In this document: in pieces, positions 22,520 through 35,738 of the stretch
Layout: each line of letters starts with the position of its first letter
Numbering within the stretch: the stretch's first letter is position 1
Notes under the pieces: model-generated
Database searches by the model: none
The model's input: the letters and a program-made list of their open reading frames with translations, nothing else
What the model was told of the DNA's origin: nothing
Assembly: GCA_020466095.1 (NCBI GenBank)
Contig: CM035807.1
Location: 23,883,881 to 23,947,880 of the forward strand
DNA: 64,000 nucleotides
DNA from: Chlorops oryzae
Lineage: Eukaryota > Arthropoda > Insecta > Diptera > Chloropidae
Reading direction: 5' to 3'
Program-made: the position numbers and the translations under genes

Positions 22520-22568
22520 TTCCATTGCGAAGAACCATTGACTCGAAGATTTGCAGGATTTCAGACAT
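22520..22568 (-). CDS. candidate first coding exon (possible receptor N-terminus)
   Basis: ATG at 22568 in the ideal fly context CAAAATG opens MSEILQIFESMVLRNG. One further base (A) precedes a strong donor, GTAAGTAC, at 22519. The exon ends in phase 1, and the receptor frame near 16.0 kb needs exactly one upstream base if it starts after a CAG such as before 15958. Codon choice (ATC, CTG, TTC, GAG, CGC) looks coding. Against it: a second overlapping frame is open through the same donor in phase 0, and the donor could be chance in 64 kb. Its link to the receptor is inference. Confidence 0.4.
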
Positions 22569-25500
22569 TTTGAGACAAAGTTTTGATTTTCAATTAAAAA
22601 CAAAAAATACATTTTTAAATGTTTTTCCATCGGAAATAGAGTCTCTGGCAGAATGCCGACAACACCGGAAATAATCGTACATCGAAGATTGTCAGAAAGG
22701 TAAGACCTCGAATAAAGTTCCTTGAAAAAATATACTGAAGTCGGCCTCTCTAATAGTGCTCGTATTAATGATTTATTTATAGAAAACTAGGAAGGAAAAA
22801 TGACTAGAGATTATTCACAAGGATCATACGAAGAGGATTTGAAGGAAATTGTATGGGCCTACCCAATCGCAATAAGTCCTGGAGGACACCAACCATTATC
22901 AAATTCAGGCCAAATCTTTTTCAAAAAGTTTACTTTCAGTGCAATTCTAAATATTCCCGTGGAGATTTATAAAAAAAAAATTCCTCGCACTCTTAACACA
23001 CTGAGAAAGGAAGCGATAATTTCGGAGATTTCAAAAGAATGGGCATCAAATTCATCTTTTATCGACGTTTAGAACATTTTGATTTTCCGCGGAGAAAAAT
23101 TTCAAGGGAAAAATTCCCGGAGAATATTTATATGGAATATGGCTGGTTAGGTACACTCTAGACTGCCTAATAAGGACGGAAGCGTATACCACTTTAATCC
23201 TATGAGGTAGAGATATATATATATTGGACGTATTGGGCTTGCGAAGACCCGCAACTTCACAGAAGAAGTCGCTGACATCCCTCAAACGTTTGATGTCCTT
23301 CAAATGTAGTTTAAATGTAATTTTATAAAAAAGAGATAAAATATTTCCACTGCATTGACATTTAGAGACATGAAAGTAATCTTTCTTGTACTTAAATCTT
23401 AAACGAAAACCAATCCCCAATTTCAATAGTTCTTCGTAGTTCTCGTGGAAGAGGGATAACCTATACCGAAGTAATTTCATCTTGAAGTAATTTAAGGAAA
23501 ACATCGCCTTCGCTATTCTCTTGACACAAACCAAGCCAACCAACCTCGAGCGGTCGATGCTCAAACTAACAAGCAAAGCAGAAGTTTCTATTCAAACAAA
23601 AAATTAACTTCATTGCAAGTATCAAAAGATGTCAAATAAATACCAGAAATATCAGGTACGAATGAGCGTTAGGAGCAAGCAAAAAAAGAAGGAGCAAAAA
23701 CTTTCTATTTCCACTGTGGACGCTAAAGTTTTACGCCGTTTTTTCGCCAAAAAAAAAAAAAAAAATACATAAAATAACACCAAAACCAGAAGGAGATTAA
23801 CACGAGAGAAAAGAAGAAGCGGAAAAGCGAACTTCTTCCCCGGCAAAAAAAAAATTCTCCTCCGTTTTTTTTTTCTTTTTCTCAGCTCTAATCTCTTGGT
23901 GCTTCGCATTAATGACACGCCCTGAGGGAGTATATTTTATGTTTACAGTTGCCTGTTTTGGTCCTTCTGCAAGTTGTTGATATGCATGATAGCATATCGC
24001 AAAGCCTTCATCCTGCCAAGCGGTTGAAAATGGTTGTCTTAATGCCACACTATGTAGCAAAATCGATAGGAACCGAAACGTGTCAATGGGTCAGCCGCCG
24101 TTTCGATGTTGCCACAATCATTGAATTCCATTCGCGTTCTACACGTGAACTTCTCCGCTCTTCAGCTCTTTATATTGAATTCTTTCGTATCGGTGGACAT
24201 ACATACACTGTGCATACATATGTAAAGGAGCATTTACACAGCCACGTGTGTTAAATTTTTTCATATTTTGTTTTTTTCGGAAAAGCTTTTTAAAGCCGGT
24301 AAAATGATTTGTTTAGGGTACGGCACGAAATTTAGAGAGGGTCAGGTTTATGTAGACTTCTAGGTCGAATACTTCCGTGTGAGTTCATGAATAATGTTTG
24401 TGCATGTCGTTTAACCCTTTCACATCGGCTTTCTTTTTGAAGTTTATATTTTTTTTTTTTTGCTTTTATTAAGTTAAGGTACTTTAGTCTAAAAAAAAAA
24501 CCAATAAATGCATTTTAAAATCTTTATATTTTTGAGGGGATCAATGTGTTCAATTCATCTTATATGTTGGGTCATATAACATGATAACTTTTGGTCGACA
24601 TACCTATGTTTATAGCCCTGCAGATGCGAAAGGGTTCAAAGGAGGAAAAATTCAATTTCATTCTAAGTGAAGATGTTATTAAATTAAGGATCAATCAATT
24701 GGTTTGCTAAAACGAATCCTTTGATGTCTCGAGTATGGAGAGCGCCTGTCCTGTACCAAACGATTTTCAGTTAAGTTTTCCCATTTTCTTTTGAGGACTT
24801 CAAATCAAAGGTTTCTTTCAGAGAGGATCAATTCGATGAGTTTTAAAAATCAAACTCGACAACTTGAATCCTTAGAAACGACTGCAAACAGCCCAATTGA
24901 ATATAAAATTTCAATATTCGATTTGATTCATTGAAGGCGATAAGCAATAAATTGAAAAAAATATATACGTATATCAATATAGCAATGTAGTATTGTCTTC
25001 TTATCGGACACTCGAAAGTGGAATTCCTGTCGAATGACTTGTGACAATATTCAATTCGCTATTGTCACACATACATAAATCCCCATAACAAAGTCGCTTT
25101 CTATTCTTTCGTTTTTTTTATGCCCTTCCATTTTCATTCGTTTTTATCACTCATTGAATTTCCGTTGGTAAGGCAAGACCAGACCTCATCAACTAATTTA
25201 TTCATTAACTTTTAGCATCGTCATCGATAAGCCAACGATGGTAAATAGCGCCAAAAGCACTTCCGTTTCGGTTCCATTCCATTCCGTTCTGTTCCATTCC
25301 GTTCCGTTCCGTTCCATTCCGTTCAATTCTGTACGGTTCAGTTCTGTCCTGCTTCGTGGTGTTTGTATTATGCTGACACTGCTAACGACTTGACAGCAGG
25401 CAATAAGAGTTGCCTGTCACGGTATTGAGTGTGACCTTGGTGTCCTTTAATCAACACCATCTTGCCTGTTAGCTATGCAAACACTCTCATGTCCATAGCC

Positions 25501-28222
25501 ACATAATACACACCCGCACAACATCGCACCAGCCCTTGCTCACCAGATAGTGACAGTAAATGTGACGGCCTACTTTGAAAGTCTCTTTTTCTTCTGCTCG
25601 AAAAGAATTCTGTTTGAGTTTAAACGAACTTTAACTTTAATCCTTTAGGATGGTGTGCTATTTCTTTGGCACTTTTTTCATCCGTTTGTTTTGTTGTTGC
25701 TGTCGTCTTCTTTTTTCTTCTTGCCACCCCATTGATTGAATTGATTAGTTTGGGGATTTTATACACAGCAGAAGCCAAACATTTAAGGCATTAAAGGAAT
25801 TAACGTTTCACATCGCTTTAACCAATTTAGGGGGTTTACGCTTGGAACTTATTGCTTCCATACCCCACATCCCAGCATCTCAATATATGTATATATAAAC
25901 GAGTATTGTCTATGTATATAAATATGTATCAAAGAGTATTGGATAATAAGTTGTTTCTCGTTTACTTTGTTTCCTTTTTTGTTTTTTTTCAATATCGATT
26001 TTCGTCTTCAGTAAAGTTTTCCCTTCTATGTGAGTGATTTTTTTTTTTTTTTTTTTTTTGTCCTTATGGCAAATCCGACTTTCAAGCCTGCCCAACATCG
26101 CTTTTCATTGTGATGTAAGGAGCATTGAATGGATTGAATGGATGGAGGGACGGAAGGAAGGAGTGTGTTGTTTTTGTGTATCCTTGGCTCCTCGGAACTT
26201 GTTCGTTAGTTCAGAGAATCAAACATTCGATTCATGAACAAACATCATAATGTGTAGCTGAACTCTGTGCGGATACAATAAGTGGAGAGCACAATAATGC
26301 TTATTAAGCAATTTTCGTTAAGCAGCTCAACGTAAATCAATAAAAACTTTCGTATCTGCGGATATGTTTCTCGATTTGTTCGAGTGTCTGTACATTTGTA
26401 TGTGTGTGTGGGTGTGTTGTGTGCGCTTACACAGTCATTACAACTGTACTCATTTGTTCTACACAAGTAGTTGGTGCCTTCGCATTCCTTGGGACGCATT
26501 GCATGGAGCGTAATTCCAATGAAAAAAAAAAGTAAAAATAAAAATGAAGCTAAAAAAAGTGACACATGTCAGCGATTTAAATCGACATTCACTTGTTCGC
26601 AGTCCCTCTGGCAATTTTTGTTTCATATGAAGCTGTCATGTCGCCGAAGGCACTACTTTTTTCGCACTTTTGCACAATGGTTTTTGTGCATGTGAATTCG
26701 TATCGAAGTTTTGATGGTTGTGTGTGCGTGTCAGTGTTTTTTGTTATGAAAAAGTTACACTTGTCAAATGGTGAGAAGTTACGTTGTCAAATGAATATTA
26801 GAGTGACAAATATTAAGGTAAATGGATGTTACAAAGTTCTCCGGAGGATAATGACTTCTCTTTGAAGTTTTATTCAATTTTATTTGAAAAATCTTTTGCC
26901 ATCTGTCTTCAAGCCATGCCACATGCTTTTAAATATATCATCAGATGAATGTGAGGAGCATTTAAATCAGTAGCAAAAAGATTTCCTCTCCATCTGTGTT
27001 TTCTGTCTCAGTCTGGTCTTTTCAAAAATGAAGAATTTTCTTTTCATTTAGTCCCCAGAATTGTATTTGAAATTCGAAGAGGACATTATCAAGGTCTTCA
27101 CTCGCACACCCGCAAGGGAAATTTGTGCCATATTCCAAATAATTGGGAAAATGTGAAATTCAGAAACTCGCTACCCAGATTTTCCGATTTTTTTCATTAA
27201 CTACTTAACTATGGCATTTGTCGTTCGCTGCTTTTATTCCGTCATTTGTTGTTAAAACAAATTATTTGATTGTCTCGCTACTGCTTAAGACCATAACAAG
27301 CATTAAGGGACCGCCGCCATTGCATTGCATTACTATCACACGAAATTAGCATGAAACAAAAGTGCAAGCCATTTTTTTTTTTTTTTTTTTCATGACTTGT
27401 AATGTCTCCATTCGAGTTGGCTTACATTTCCAACTAGCTCCGTTGGCTGCTATTGAAAATTGTCACACAAAAAGGAAAGGAAAAAAGAAGAGGAAGGAAC
27501 AAATGTTATTTAATTATGTTAATGGAATGTGTCAGTAAAACTTTTCACTGCTGTTAAGTAAGTCAGCTTTTCTCTTTAATTTGAATATTGCTGACGATGG
27601 CTGTTGGCAACCATAAAGCAACGCAAATACAAAACAAAAACAAACCAAAAAATAAGAAATGAATTCAATTCATCGAACACTACACTCCATTTTCCAACGC
27701 CATTTGCGTTTTTTTTTTTAATTTTTTTAAAGGAAATATTTTGCTTTGCTGTTCGTGAAACTCTGATGAATTCATTTAAGCCTAAAACGGATAAAATTGC
27801 TGCAGATTTTTGTTACACTTTTTTTGTTTGCTTTGGCACAATATAAAATGGAAAATTTCACTTCATGCCAGTACGAAATTTTTTTATGTGTTTTCAGTGC
27901 TATCATAAAATCATCAGTCTAGTGAAAATATCTATTGCAAAACGGTATTTTTTCCCCTTTTCGTAAAGCATTTGAAAAAAAAAACCTATTGAGGCGTTTT
28001 TCATAATTGATTTTATTAACTCTTTTTTAAAGTGAATTGATTTTTTTGTTGTGCAATTCTTTTAATGCTTTTATATGCTCCTGCATGAAATATTTTAAAT
28101 TGAAAAAGTGCTAAATGGATATTTTGTTAAAGCATTCATGAATTGACTGAGAAGTCAGAAGAAGTTCCCATTTGGCGAAGGAGCTTCAAGCAATGCAATA
28201 TCCTTTTTGATTCAAAAACTAT
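22569..28222. other. AT-rich non-genic stretch
   Basis: Contains a 174-codon minus-strand frame (23052-23576) with no ATG start and no recognised domain, which I do not call a gene. It also holds a TTCCG pentamer array and T runs at 26038-26059 and 27372-27390. Conserved-looking GC-balanced sequence occurs near 23930-24200 and 25440-25560, of unknown role. Confidence 0.5.
25261..25325. repeat. TTCCG/TTCCA pentamer array
   Basis: About twelve five-base units alternating GTTCC and ATTCC, imperfect at the edges. Confidence 0.9.
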
Positions 28223-28341
28223 CAGGCATGTTCTAGAAAGCGAATCTGAATTTAAAAAAAATTCGAAATCAACAAGATTTCAATAGAAATTTGAAGCTAT
28301 TTTGAATTTTTTATGGCGATTCGATTTCTATAACATGCCTG
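28223..28341. mobile_element. 119-bp foldback element
   Basis: Arm CAGGCATGTTCTAGAAAGCG at 28223 is complementary, with two mismatches over 24 bp, to the arm ending CATGCCTG at 28341. TAT flanks both ends. The internal TTCGAAATC sequence is AT-rich. It ends seven bases before the next element. Confidence 0.6.
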
Positions 28342-28348
28342 TATATTA

Positions 28349-28979
28349 GGGTGTCCAAAAAAAAAATTTTTTCGATTTTAATAGTAGAACGTAAGGTTTC
28401 CGAAAGCTTATGGGTCAAAGTATTTTTGAGAATTTTTTCAGATTTTTCGTAAAAGGTTTAGAGGTTGCGCTCAGCGGATTTGCCTCAAAAGCCCCACATT
28501 TCCAAATTTTTGTAGATAGCTTCTTCATAATCAATGCTTTTCAGGATTTTTAGGTATTAGTCGGTGGAAAAGTATACAATCTTTGTTCTCAGTTACATAA
28601 ACTGCAAAATATACCAACTTTATAGGTTATTTAGGCATCTTTAGTAGACATTTTTACGAACAAAATCGGGCGTCAAAAAAAGAAGGTCCCGAAATTTCTT
28701 AATTTTATATAAAAAATGGTTGAAAAAAATGATGCAATTTCAAAAAGTACAAATTCCTTTGTAATTTGTTAAAGGAAATTAGGATTTTACTCTTGTAGTT
28801 CCAAAGCTATGTCCCGTTATCTTTTCCAAAACATTATAACAAAAACACGTTGCATACTTCCAGGCTTACATTTGAAAATTTCATTGCCTATATGATAGCC
28901 AATCAATATTAAATAGACTCAAATGTAAGCCTGGAAGTATGCAACGTGTTTTTGTTATAATGTTTTTTTTGGGACACCC
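28349..28979. mobile_element. 631-bp MITE with GGGTGTCC ends and TA flanks
   Basis: GGGTGTCCAAAA at 28349 and TTTTGGGACACCC ending at 28979, both bordered by TA. Terminal complementarity is short: the A run on the left faces a T run on the right. The right third is a perfect hairpin, described separately. No open frame of note. Confidence 0.6.
28828..28966. repeat. perfect 48-bp inverted repeat (hairpin)
   Basis: Bases 28828-28875 are exactly complementary to 28919-28966, with a 43-base AT-rich loop. The arm core reads AACACGTTGCATACTTCCAG. Perfect arms in otherwise decayed DNA imply recent origin or ongoing correction. Confidence 0.95.
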
Positions 28980-29220
28980 TACTGTATATCCTTAATTGAT
29001 AGAAAAGTAACATCAATAATAGTAGTGATAGAAGACGAAGAACGATTTGCTTCATGATGGGAATACGTCTTCAATCAGTTTAGAAATTTTCCTATTCAAA
29101 ATTTGGTCATAGAAGGGAATGTATCTATGTATTTCCTCTGACCTCCTTTTATCTACGTTGTTTAGTGATAATTACACTGTGCTTGAAATTGATACTCAAA
29201 AATTGTAAGAAGCGGTGGAA

Positions 29221-29462
29221 ATAGTCAGTACACCTAATTTGGGTACGATCGTATTCCGATCGATTCCGATCGTATCATTGGTTTATTCAAGTTGGCTCTA
29301 GTTATCGAGATATCCGCATTTAAAGTTTTCTCATTTTTTTCGGGCCCGTCGCTTTAGATTTCAGATGTTTCTACTGCGCATGAGTAATGTGGATTAAGCA
29401 TATGACGCGGCGTATGTCGCGTACGTCAGACTCAGCGCATCCAAATTAGGTTTAATGACTAT
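29221..29462. mobile_element. 242-bp inverted-repeat element
   Basis: ATAGTCAGTACACCTAATTT at 29221 pairs with AAATTAGGTTTAATGACTAT ending at 29462, with three mismatches in the first 20. Inside, near the left arm, a second symmetrical motif alternates GATCG and ATTCC: CGATCGTATTCCGATCG. Confidence 0.6.
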
Positions 29463-32400
29463 GTCCCCCACTAATTGCAATTTTGAACTACCAGACCTTT
29501 AGACGTCTAGAGGTCTTTAAATTCCGATCCTTGAATTTCTATTTCAAATATGTACTTTCGAACATGGATCTTTGCTCATGAGATAACAACCTTTTGGTTT
29601 AAATACAAGGAGAACGTGATAAGTTTTTTTTTTAATAAAAATGAGCCTTTTAAGAATTCCATGGAATTTCCATGGAACAACTGATTTGATTTGATTTGAT
29701 TTGAAGTGAAAATTAATTTAATATGGCATTCAGACGGCATCGAAATTTCCGGGATTTCGGCACTTTTGAGGATTTCAGCCGATATCCAGTCGAAATCCAA
29801 CGGATTTACCATACAAATGAATGTCAAACACTCAGAAATCCGCTCAAAAATTGGATTTCAACGAAATCCCACGAAAAATCCGGAACAAACTGAATGCAAC
29901 TCTGTGTTTTTCGATATTTATCGAAGAAATACTGCAATACTACTGTCAAATTTTGAAAAAACCAAAGAAAACAAACAGGCAATGTTGCCACACGCAAACG
30001 AAAAACTCTCTACAAAATAAATAAAAATCCCCACAATTCTTTACGGTTTTAACTACCACAAATATCGTTATATTTTTTTTTTTTAAATAATATGCCTCTT
30101 GCATACAAAAATGTATGAGTAGCCATGAATATGTTAGGCTAATCTTTTTGAGAATCTATTCAGGGTAATCTAGAACTCCGAATCGTACTAAATTCATTTC
30201 AATTTTTTTTTTTTTTTTTTTCAAAAATAAAAAGTTTCTTTCAAAAATTAAGTTTTTTTTTGTTGTGGTTCAAGTAAAAATGATTTCATTAAAAATATGA
30301 ATGAGCCTTATCTTGTAGCGGTAAATAAAACAGTTTTCAATTTATTCAAAAAAGCCTATACAAATATTATTTCAATTTTTAAATTTGTAGACTATCGACG
30401 CTTAACGATAGCTTCGACCGAACTTTTTCACATAAACACAGGTTAGTATAGCTTTTATTTTGTCTTTTTAATTTTATGACAACCAAATTGATACAAAATT
30501 TATTAAATATTTTGGAATACATCACATATTCCGTACATTTGCCGATTTTAAGAAATCTGTACTTTTGTCCCTGCAAGTTATTTTTTGTTAAAAAAATCCC
30601 TAAAAATGTTTAAGGAAATTTCCCTACAATTGGCAGCACTACAAACAGATGAATGGCTGTCAAACCAAATCCTCTCAATGGCGATATTGTCGAAGTGTGC
30701 AAATTATGATTCAAAAAACTGAAATTCATCGTTCAGAAAATTGAACGCTTGGATTTCGATATGGATTTCACGATATGGATTTCACCCTTTAATTTAGAAC
30801 AAAGCCTAGAAGATTTCTCTATCGTTTTTCTCCAAGAAGAGGTCCATTTAATTTTTTGGGACGAAAGCATTTCAATAAAACTACGATGATTCTTCGTAGA
30901 AATAAGAAGGAATTCTTTAAAAAAAAAAAAAAAAAAAACAAAGACAGTCCGATGTCGGTGAGTACAAGACCCCGCTCAGGCAAGAGTTTTTCTTAAATAT
31001 TTTTTTATTTCTTTTTTGTGGAAAATTTAGATAATAATATACCTTATATTTAAATAATTATTAACAAACTTAGAGGAATAGGCTTTCAGCCAAACCTTTT
31101 ATTGAAAGAAAAAAAAAAAAATAAAAAAAAAATAAAAATTCCAGCAGAATTAATAGGAGTTTCTGAAATAGTGAATGACGTTTTTAAAGACAGGATGGAA
31201 ACTTCACTTTATGGCAGGCAACTTTTTTTCTCCTCCCTATAGATCAACTTTTCCACTAAAATTTAAAATTTACTTGCCCAATATATCCACATATTACACA
31301 TTCATTTATGAATGAAAAAAAGGCATCAAGCTAGAAAAGCAGTCAAGATTAGTGTTCGTGTCAAGATTGAAAGCCCGCAGATTTATGTATATTCCCGATT
31401 CAATTACTTGTTGCTTAACGGATTAATCTATTGGAAATCGCATTTCTCATTTCCTTAATTTTTCTTTTTTGTTAAATGCTTGAGGCATTAAATGTATTAC
31501 ATATTTATACACCTACTCATGTATATCGAAATTGTTGCTGCCATTTGAAATTTATCTTTGAAAATTGGTTCACATTTGCTCGGTCTGCAGTTAATATCAA
31601 TTATTTGTATTTGTACAAATTTATCAGCCCTGTCGGATGAAAGCCAGCAGAAAGCCTTGATAATATATTGTGACTGCAGTAACGTTAAGTGAAATTCTCG
31701 ACTCAGGTGTGCTGAGCATAATCACCCGGCAGCTAAAAATTGCTGTTGTCCCACTACGTTAGCTAAATGCTACATATTGGTGCTGCCTTCTCCCATCAAT
31801 CATCCGATTATGTTGTTTAGCTGTTAGGGAAGTATCGCTTAATCATTGTTAAGTACGAAGGGGAAGAAAGACAGACATTAGGGATAGAGAAAAAAAAAGG
31901 GTAAAAGCAAAATGAACAGTTAACAGCTCAATAAAAGGTAATTGGCGAAAAGTTATCGAGGTCCTTTTCCGTAATTCAAAACTTTAAAACTGCTCGTTTG
32001 ACTTTTTATTTCTTCTATCTTTTTTTTGCTTCTCAATCTCAATCTACCAAACTTTTAATATTTTTTTTTTCGTCTGCTTTTTGTTTTTCTACAATTTCCG
32101 TTTAAGCTCGTTAGTTCGAGTGTCTCGATGACATTTTTATTTTCATTAAAAATAATATAGAATAGTTTTTCCAACCGAAAACTGCAAAGCAATTTTGCTG
32201 CTTTTGTTATCACGTCATATTTGATTTGATGCACGAACGCACTGAAGGACGAAGGGAAGTCCTTGTAAGCACAACAGTTGTTGCAAGTTTCTTTAGTTCG
32301 ACATTTTTTTCTCTTTTTAGTCTCATCCAACTTTATCAGAGAATTTTCAACGTTTTTAGTGCACATATATACAAGGAAAAAAAAAGATAGAGGAAGAAAA

Positions 32401-33297
32401 GCAATTGTGCAGAAGTTTAATGGGACGAGCTTCTTGATTCAGCTCCGAAGCAAAAATGTTAGCTAGTATAAGTGAACGAACATTTATAACTCACTTAAGC
32501 GCTGTAAATGGGAACAAAGCAAAGCAAAAAAAAAAGGAGATACATAAATAAAATTGACATTAGAAAAAAAGGATGTTTACTTATGAGCGAAAAGATTTTT
32601 ACAGCACTTTCATTCAGGGTGTTAAAGGTCCTTCGAATGTTCAACTTTAATTGAATTGAAGTCATGCGAAGCTTAAATTCTTCATAACATTTTATTTAAA
32701 TTCTATCAAATATCTCAAAAACAAACTAAAACCTTTGATTCTTACTTAAATATATTGATAATGGAATTTAAGCTAAGAGGCTACGCAAATAATTCTTTTG
32801 ATGCTGAGATTAAAACGAAAATAGAATGAAATGGAAAGAAAATAAAATAAGCTCCTTCAATTTGAGAGCAATGCAGAGAGCAAGTTTTTACATTTCAATC
32901 ATCCGAGTTGCTTTAAGCACTCACTTAAGCTACTTTAATGGAGATTATAAATGATTCACGTTGGACTAAGAGCATAAGAAACGAAAACAAGTTCCCAGTG
33001 TATCTTTATCTTCCCCCTTCGAGTACACAATTTTTTATTTTCTTTTCTATTTGCAGTTAATTAAAGCTGCTGAAAATGTTAAATTAAAATTACTCTTCTA
33101 AGGTATTGTTTTTTTTTCTTCTTCTCAATTTTTAATGGATTCTTAATCTCTTTTCTATTTAATTTCTTTTTGCTAAAAGCAACTAAATTTTCTCGAACAA
33201 CAATTTCCAAAGCCCATTTAAATCCATTAGCACCGAAGCATATTTTGAGGCCATTAATTTTAACGTAGCACATTTCCTTGAATGCCATTTTCAATTC

Positions 33298-33340
33298 TCA
33301 TCCTTTTACTCACTTACCTACAAATGCAATGCATTTGGCG
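33298..33340 (-). other. possible recursive splice (ratchet) site
   Basis: On the minus strand CATTTGTAG|GTAAGTG places a 3' splice site directly against a perfect 5' splice site at 33318/33317. A CTTCCTCTCTTCG pyrimidine tract lies about 25-35 nt upstream. Recursive splice sites of this AG|GTAAGT form are known in long fly introns. The pyrimidine tract is more distant than ideal. Confidence 0.3.
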
Positions 33341-35738
33341 AAGAGAGGAAGTCATCTCCGAGCTCACGTACCAAAGAAAACGCACTCGAAATTATTATCG
33401 AGATCAAGAAATTTTTGGTCGAATACATAAAATCTGTAACATAATGGATTTGCGAAGTTTTTCAACGAAAAGTAATGGTAAAAGTGTCCTATCCAAGAGT
33501 TTCGAAGAGGAAAAATAATGAAATTCTTTATGTGGTTTGAGAAAATATGGTAAAATATTTATTTCTATCCTCTTTGAACAAATAAATATATATATATATA
33601 AAAAAATAAACATACATATACAATAAAAATAAAAAAAATTTTTTAAATTAAAATAAAAACACTTGCTGATAAGAGGATATGTATGGCAAAAGCTGACCGC
33701 AGTGCGTATGAGTAACGTTTCAGTTATAGCAAATCTTCGTTGCGTATACGTCATGAGCGTTTGAAATAGAACTATTTGCAGTTTTTGTGGGATGTTTTGA
33801 ATTTTTTGAGATTTATTCTTTCCAGGTAACCAACAGACCTTCCTTTGACCTTTCTTATTTAGTTATGCTGATTTTTCTTGGCACGGTTAAACGTTGTTTT
33901 ATGGAAAAGTTTAATGCGACTTTCCCTACAACTAAGTAAAGAGTTGCGAGTTGAAATTAGTTCAAAGTTGGGAGACTAAATTGATTCATCGTTTTTGCAG
34001 CTGCCATATTTACAGGAGCAATTTTTTTATGGCCTAACTTTCTCCTTATTTTTTTAACTGGTATTACACGTGAGGTTTTACTTGCGCTTATTACTTTTGC
34101 CTCCCTTTAAAGTACTTGTTTCCGTCTTAGTTTCGCTCATTTTGCATACGTTACCGGACCTACAAAACTTAATGCACAATGTTGGGCCGTTGTTCCTGCA
34201 CATGAATCTGCATTCTTTGCACGGTCCAAGTTTTTTGTCTTAAAAACTCCTTCGTTTTTTCCTTTTTTCTTTTTCGATTTCGTTCAGTTCGGTTGGTACA
34301 TGTTTCAGTTTCCCCAAAGTTTCTTTACCAGTCCAAGATGTGCTCTCACGATAAAAGCATTTTACTGTTCTCGTTGCCAGAAAGTTTATTGACAAAAGCA
34401 ATTCCATGAAATTTTAAGGTATAAGTTGTAGCTTTCAGAAAGCAGCAGAAGCATTTTCTTACGGTTTTGACATCAAATTTAGGCACTACAGAAGCATGCG
34501 AAATTCCTGTCAAGCAGCAAATGTGTAATCAAAAAGAAAACTAGGAGGAAAGAGGAGAACTTTTTTCCAATGCAGGAAAAAACTTGCAGTGAAAAGTTTG
34601 CAAGCAAAAAAAATTTTTTGTTTTTTTTTTTGTTTTTGTTCGACTTAAGAAGAAGCAAGATTATGCTTTGATGGCGTTCGTAGAGGGCTTTATGGCACTG
34701 AAAAGAAAACACCCTTTATGTACGACATTCATTAAACGCTTCATTAAAAACAACAACAAAGTTCAGAGTCAATCAATCGGAAATGAAGAATGAACTCGAA
34801 TGGGACATATGGCCGAACATCCGTCGAAGGCGACTTATTTAGTGATGCCTTAGTTCTGTTTTGTTTTGTTTTGTTTTGCTTTATTTCTGGTTTGGTGTTT
34901 TTCTAGCTCAGTGCCTCGAGAACCCTTTTGGGTTTGATTGCTTGAGTGCATTCTATAGGGTTTGTTGGTCCAGTATTGACCACAAACAAAGCAATGATGA
35001 ATTTGCACATCATGCATATTGAGAATATGAGAATCAGCAATATTTTTATTTATATAGGTATAACATTTATATCATCCAGTGTCATTTATTAATGCTTAAA
35101 GTTTTTTATTTTTTATTTTTGAGCAAATCGCTGAAGCTCATCCGATGGAGGTTTCGGGTATGTTTAAAAAAAAATAAAAAACTGTACCAGCATGTTCGGC
35201 GATATTGAGCAAAACTTTGATCCCCTTTTTGTGCATTTTTTTCGGTTACATTTCTTTGGAAGCCAGAAAAGAAAGCAGAAAAAACAAGAAACGTCATAAA
35301 AACTAATACTCTGATAAGACTTTAAGCTTACCCAGCGATTTCCATCGTGCTACATTTTGTTTCGCATTTCCTTTTCTTTATGGGGAAAAGGATAGTGAAA
35401 AACAACAAGCAATCTTGCAAATTCTTGTCGATTTCTCCTTACCCAAAATGTTTTATTTTCCAAAGAACTGCGCTTCGAAAAAACCGTTTCTTTTCTTTTT
35501 TTTTGGCATGCAATCGTTGCTGTTGCTTTATTAATCTTCTTCTATGCTTTAAGGAAAAAAGAAAGGAGGGAAAAGGGTTCGAAAAATGGCCATGGCTTTA
35601 TCGCTGCTTGATGCTGGATAAGGCTCAGGAAAAGTCATAAAAACCATTGAATTGTGGAAAACGACATCGAAACAAAAACATAGAACAAAAGATAATGTAA
35701 CAATTTTTTTTTTTTTTTTTTTTGTTGTCCTCTTTCAG

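Noticed and set aside
22653..22699. Plus-strand ATG exon ending AAAG|GTAAGA, about 85 bases from the minus candidate
   Set aside because: Weaker start context and donor than the opposite-strand exon; both cannot easily be real so close together.
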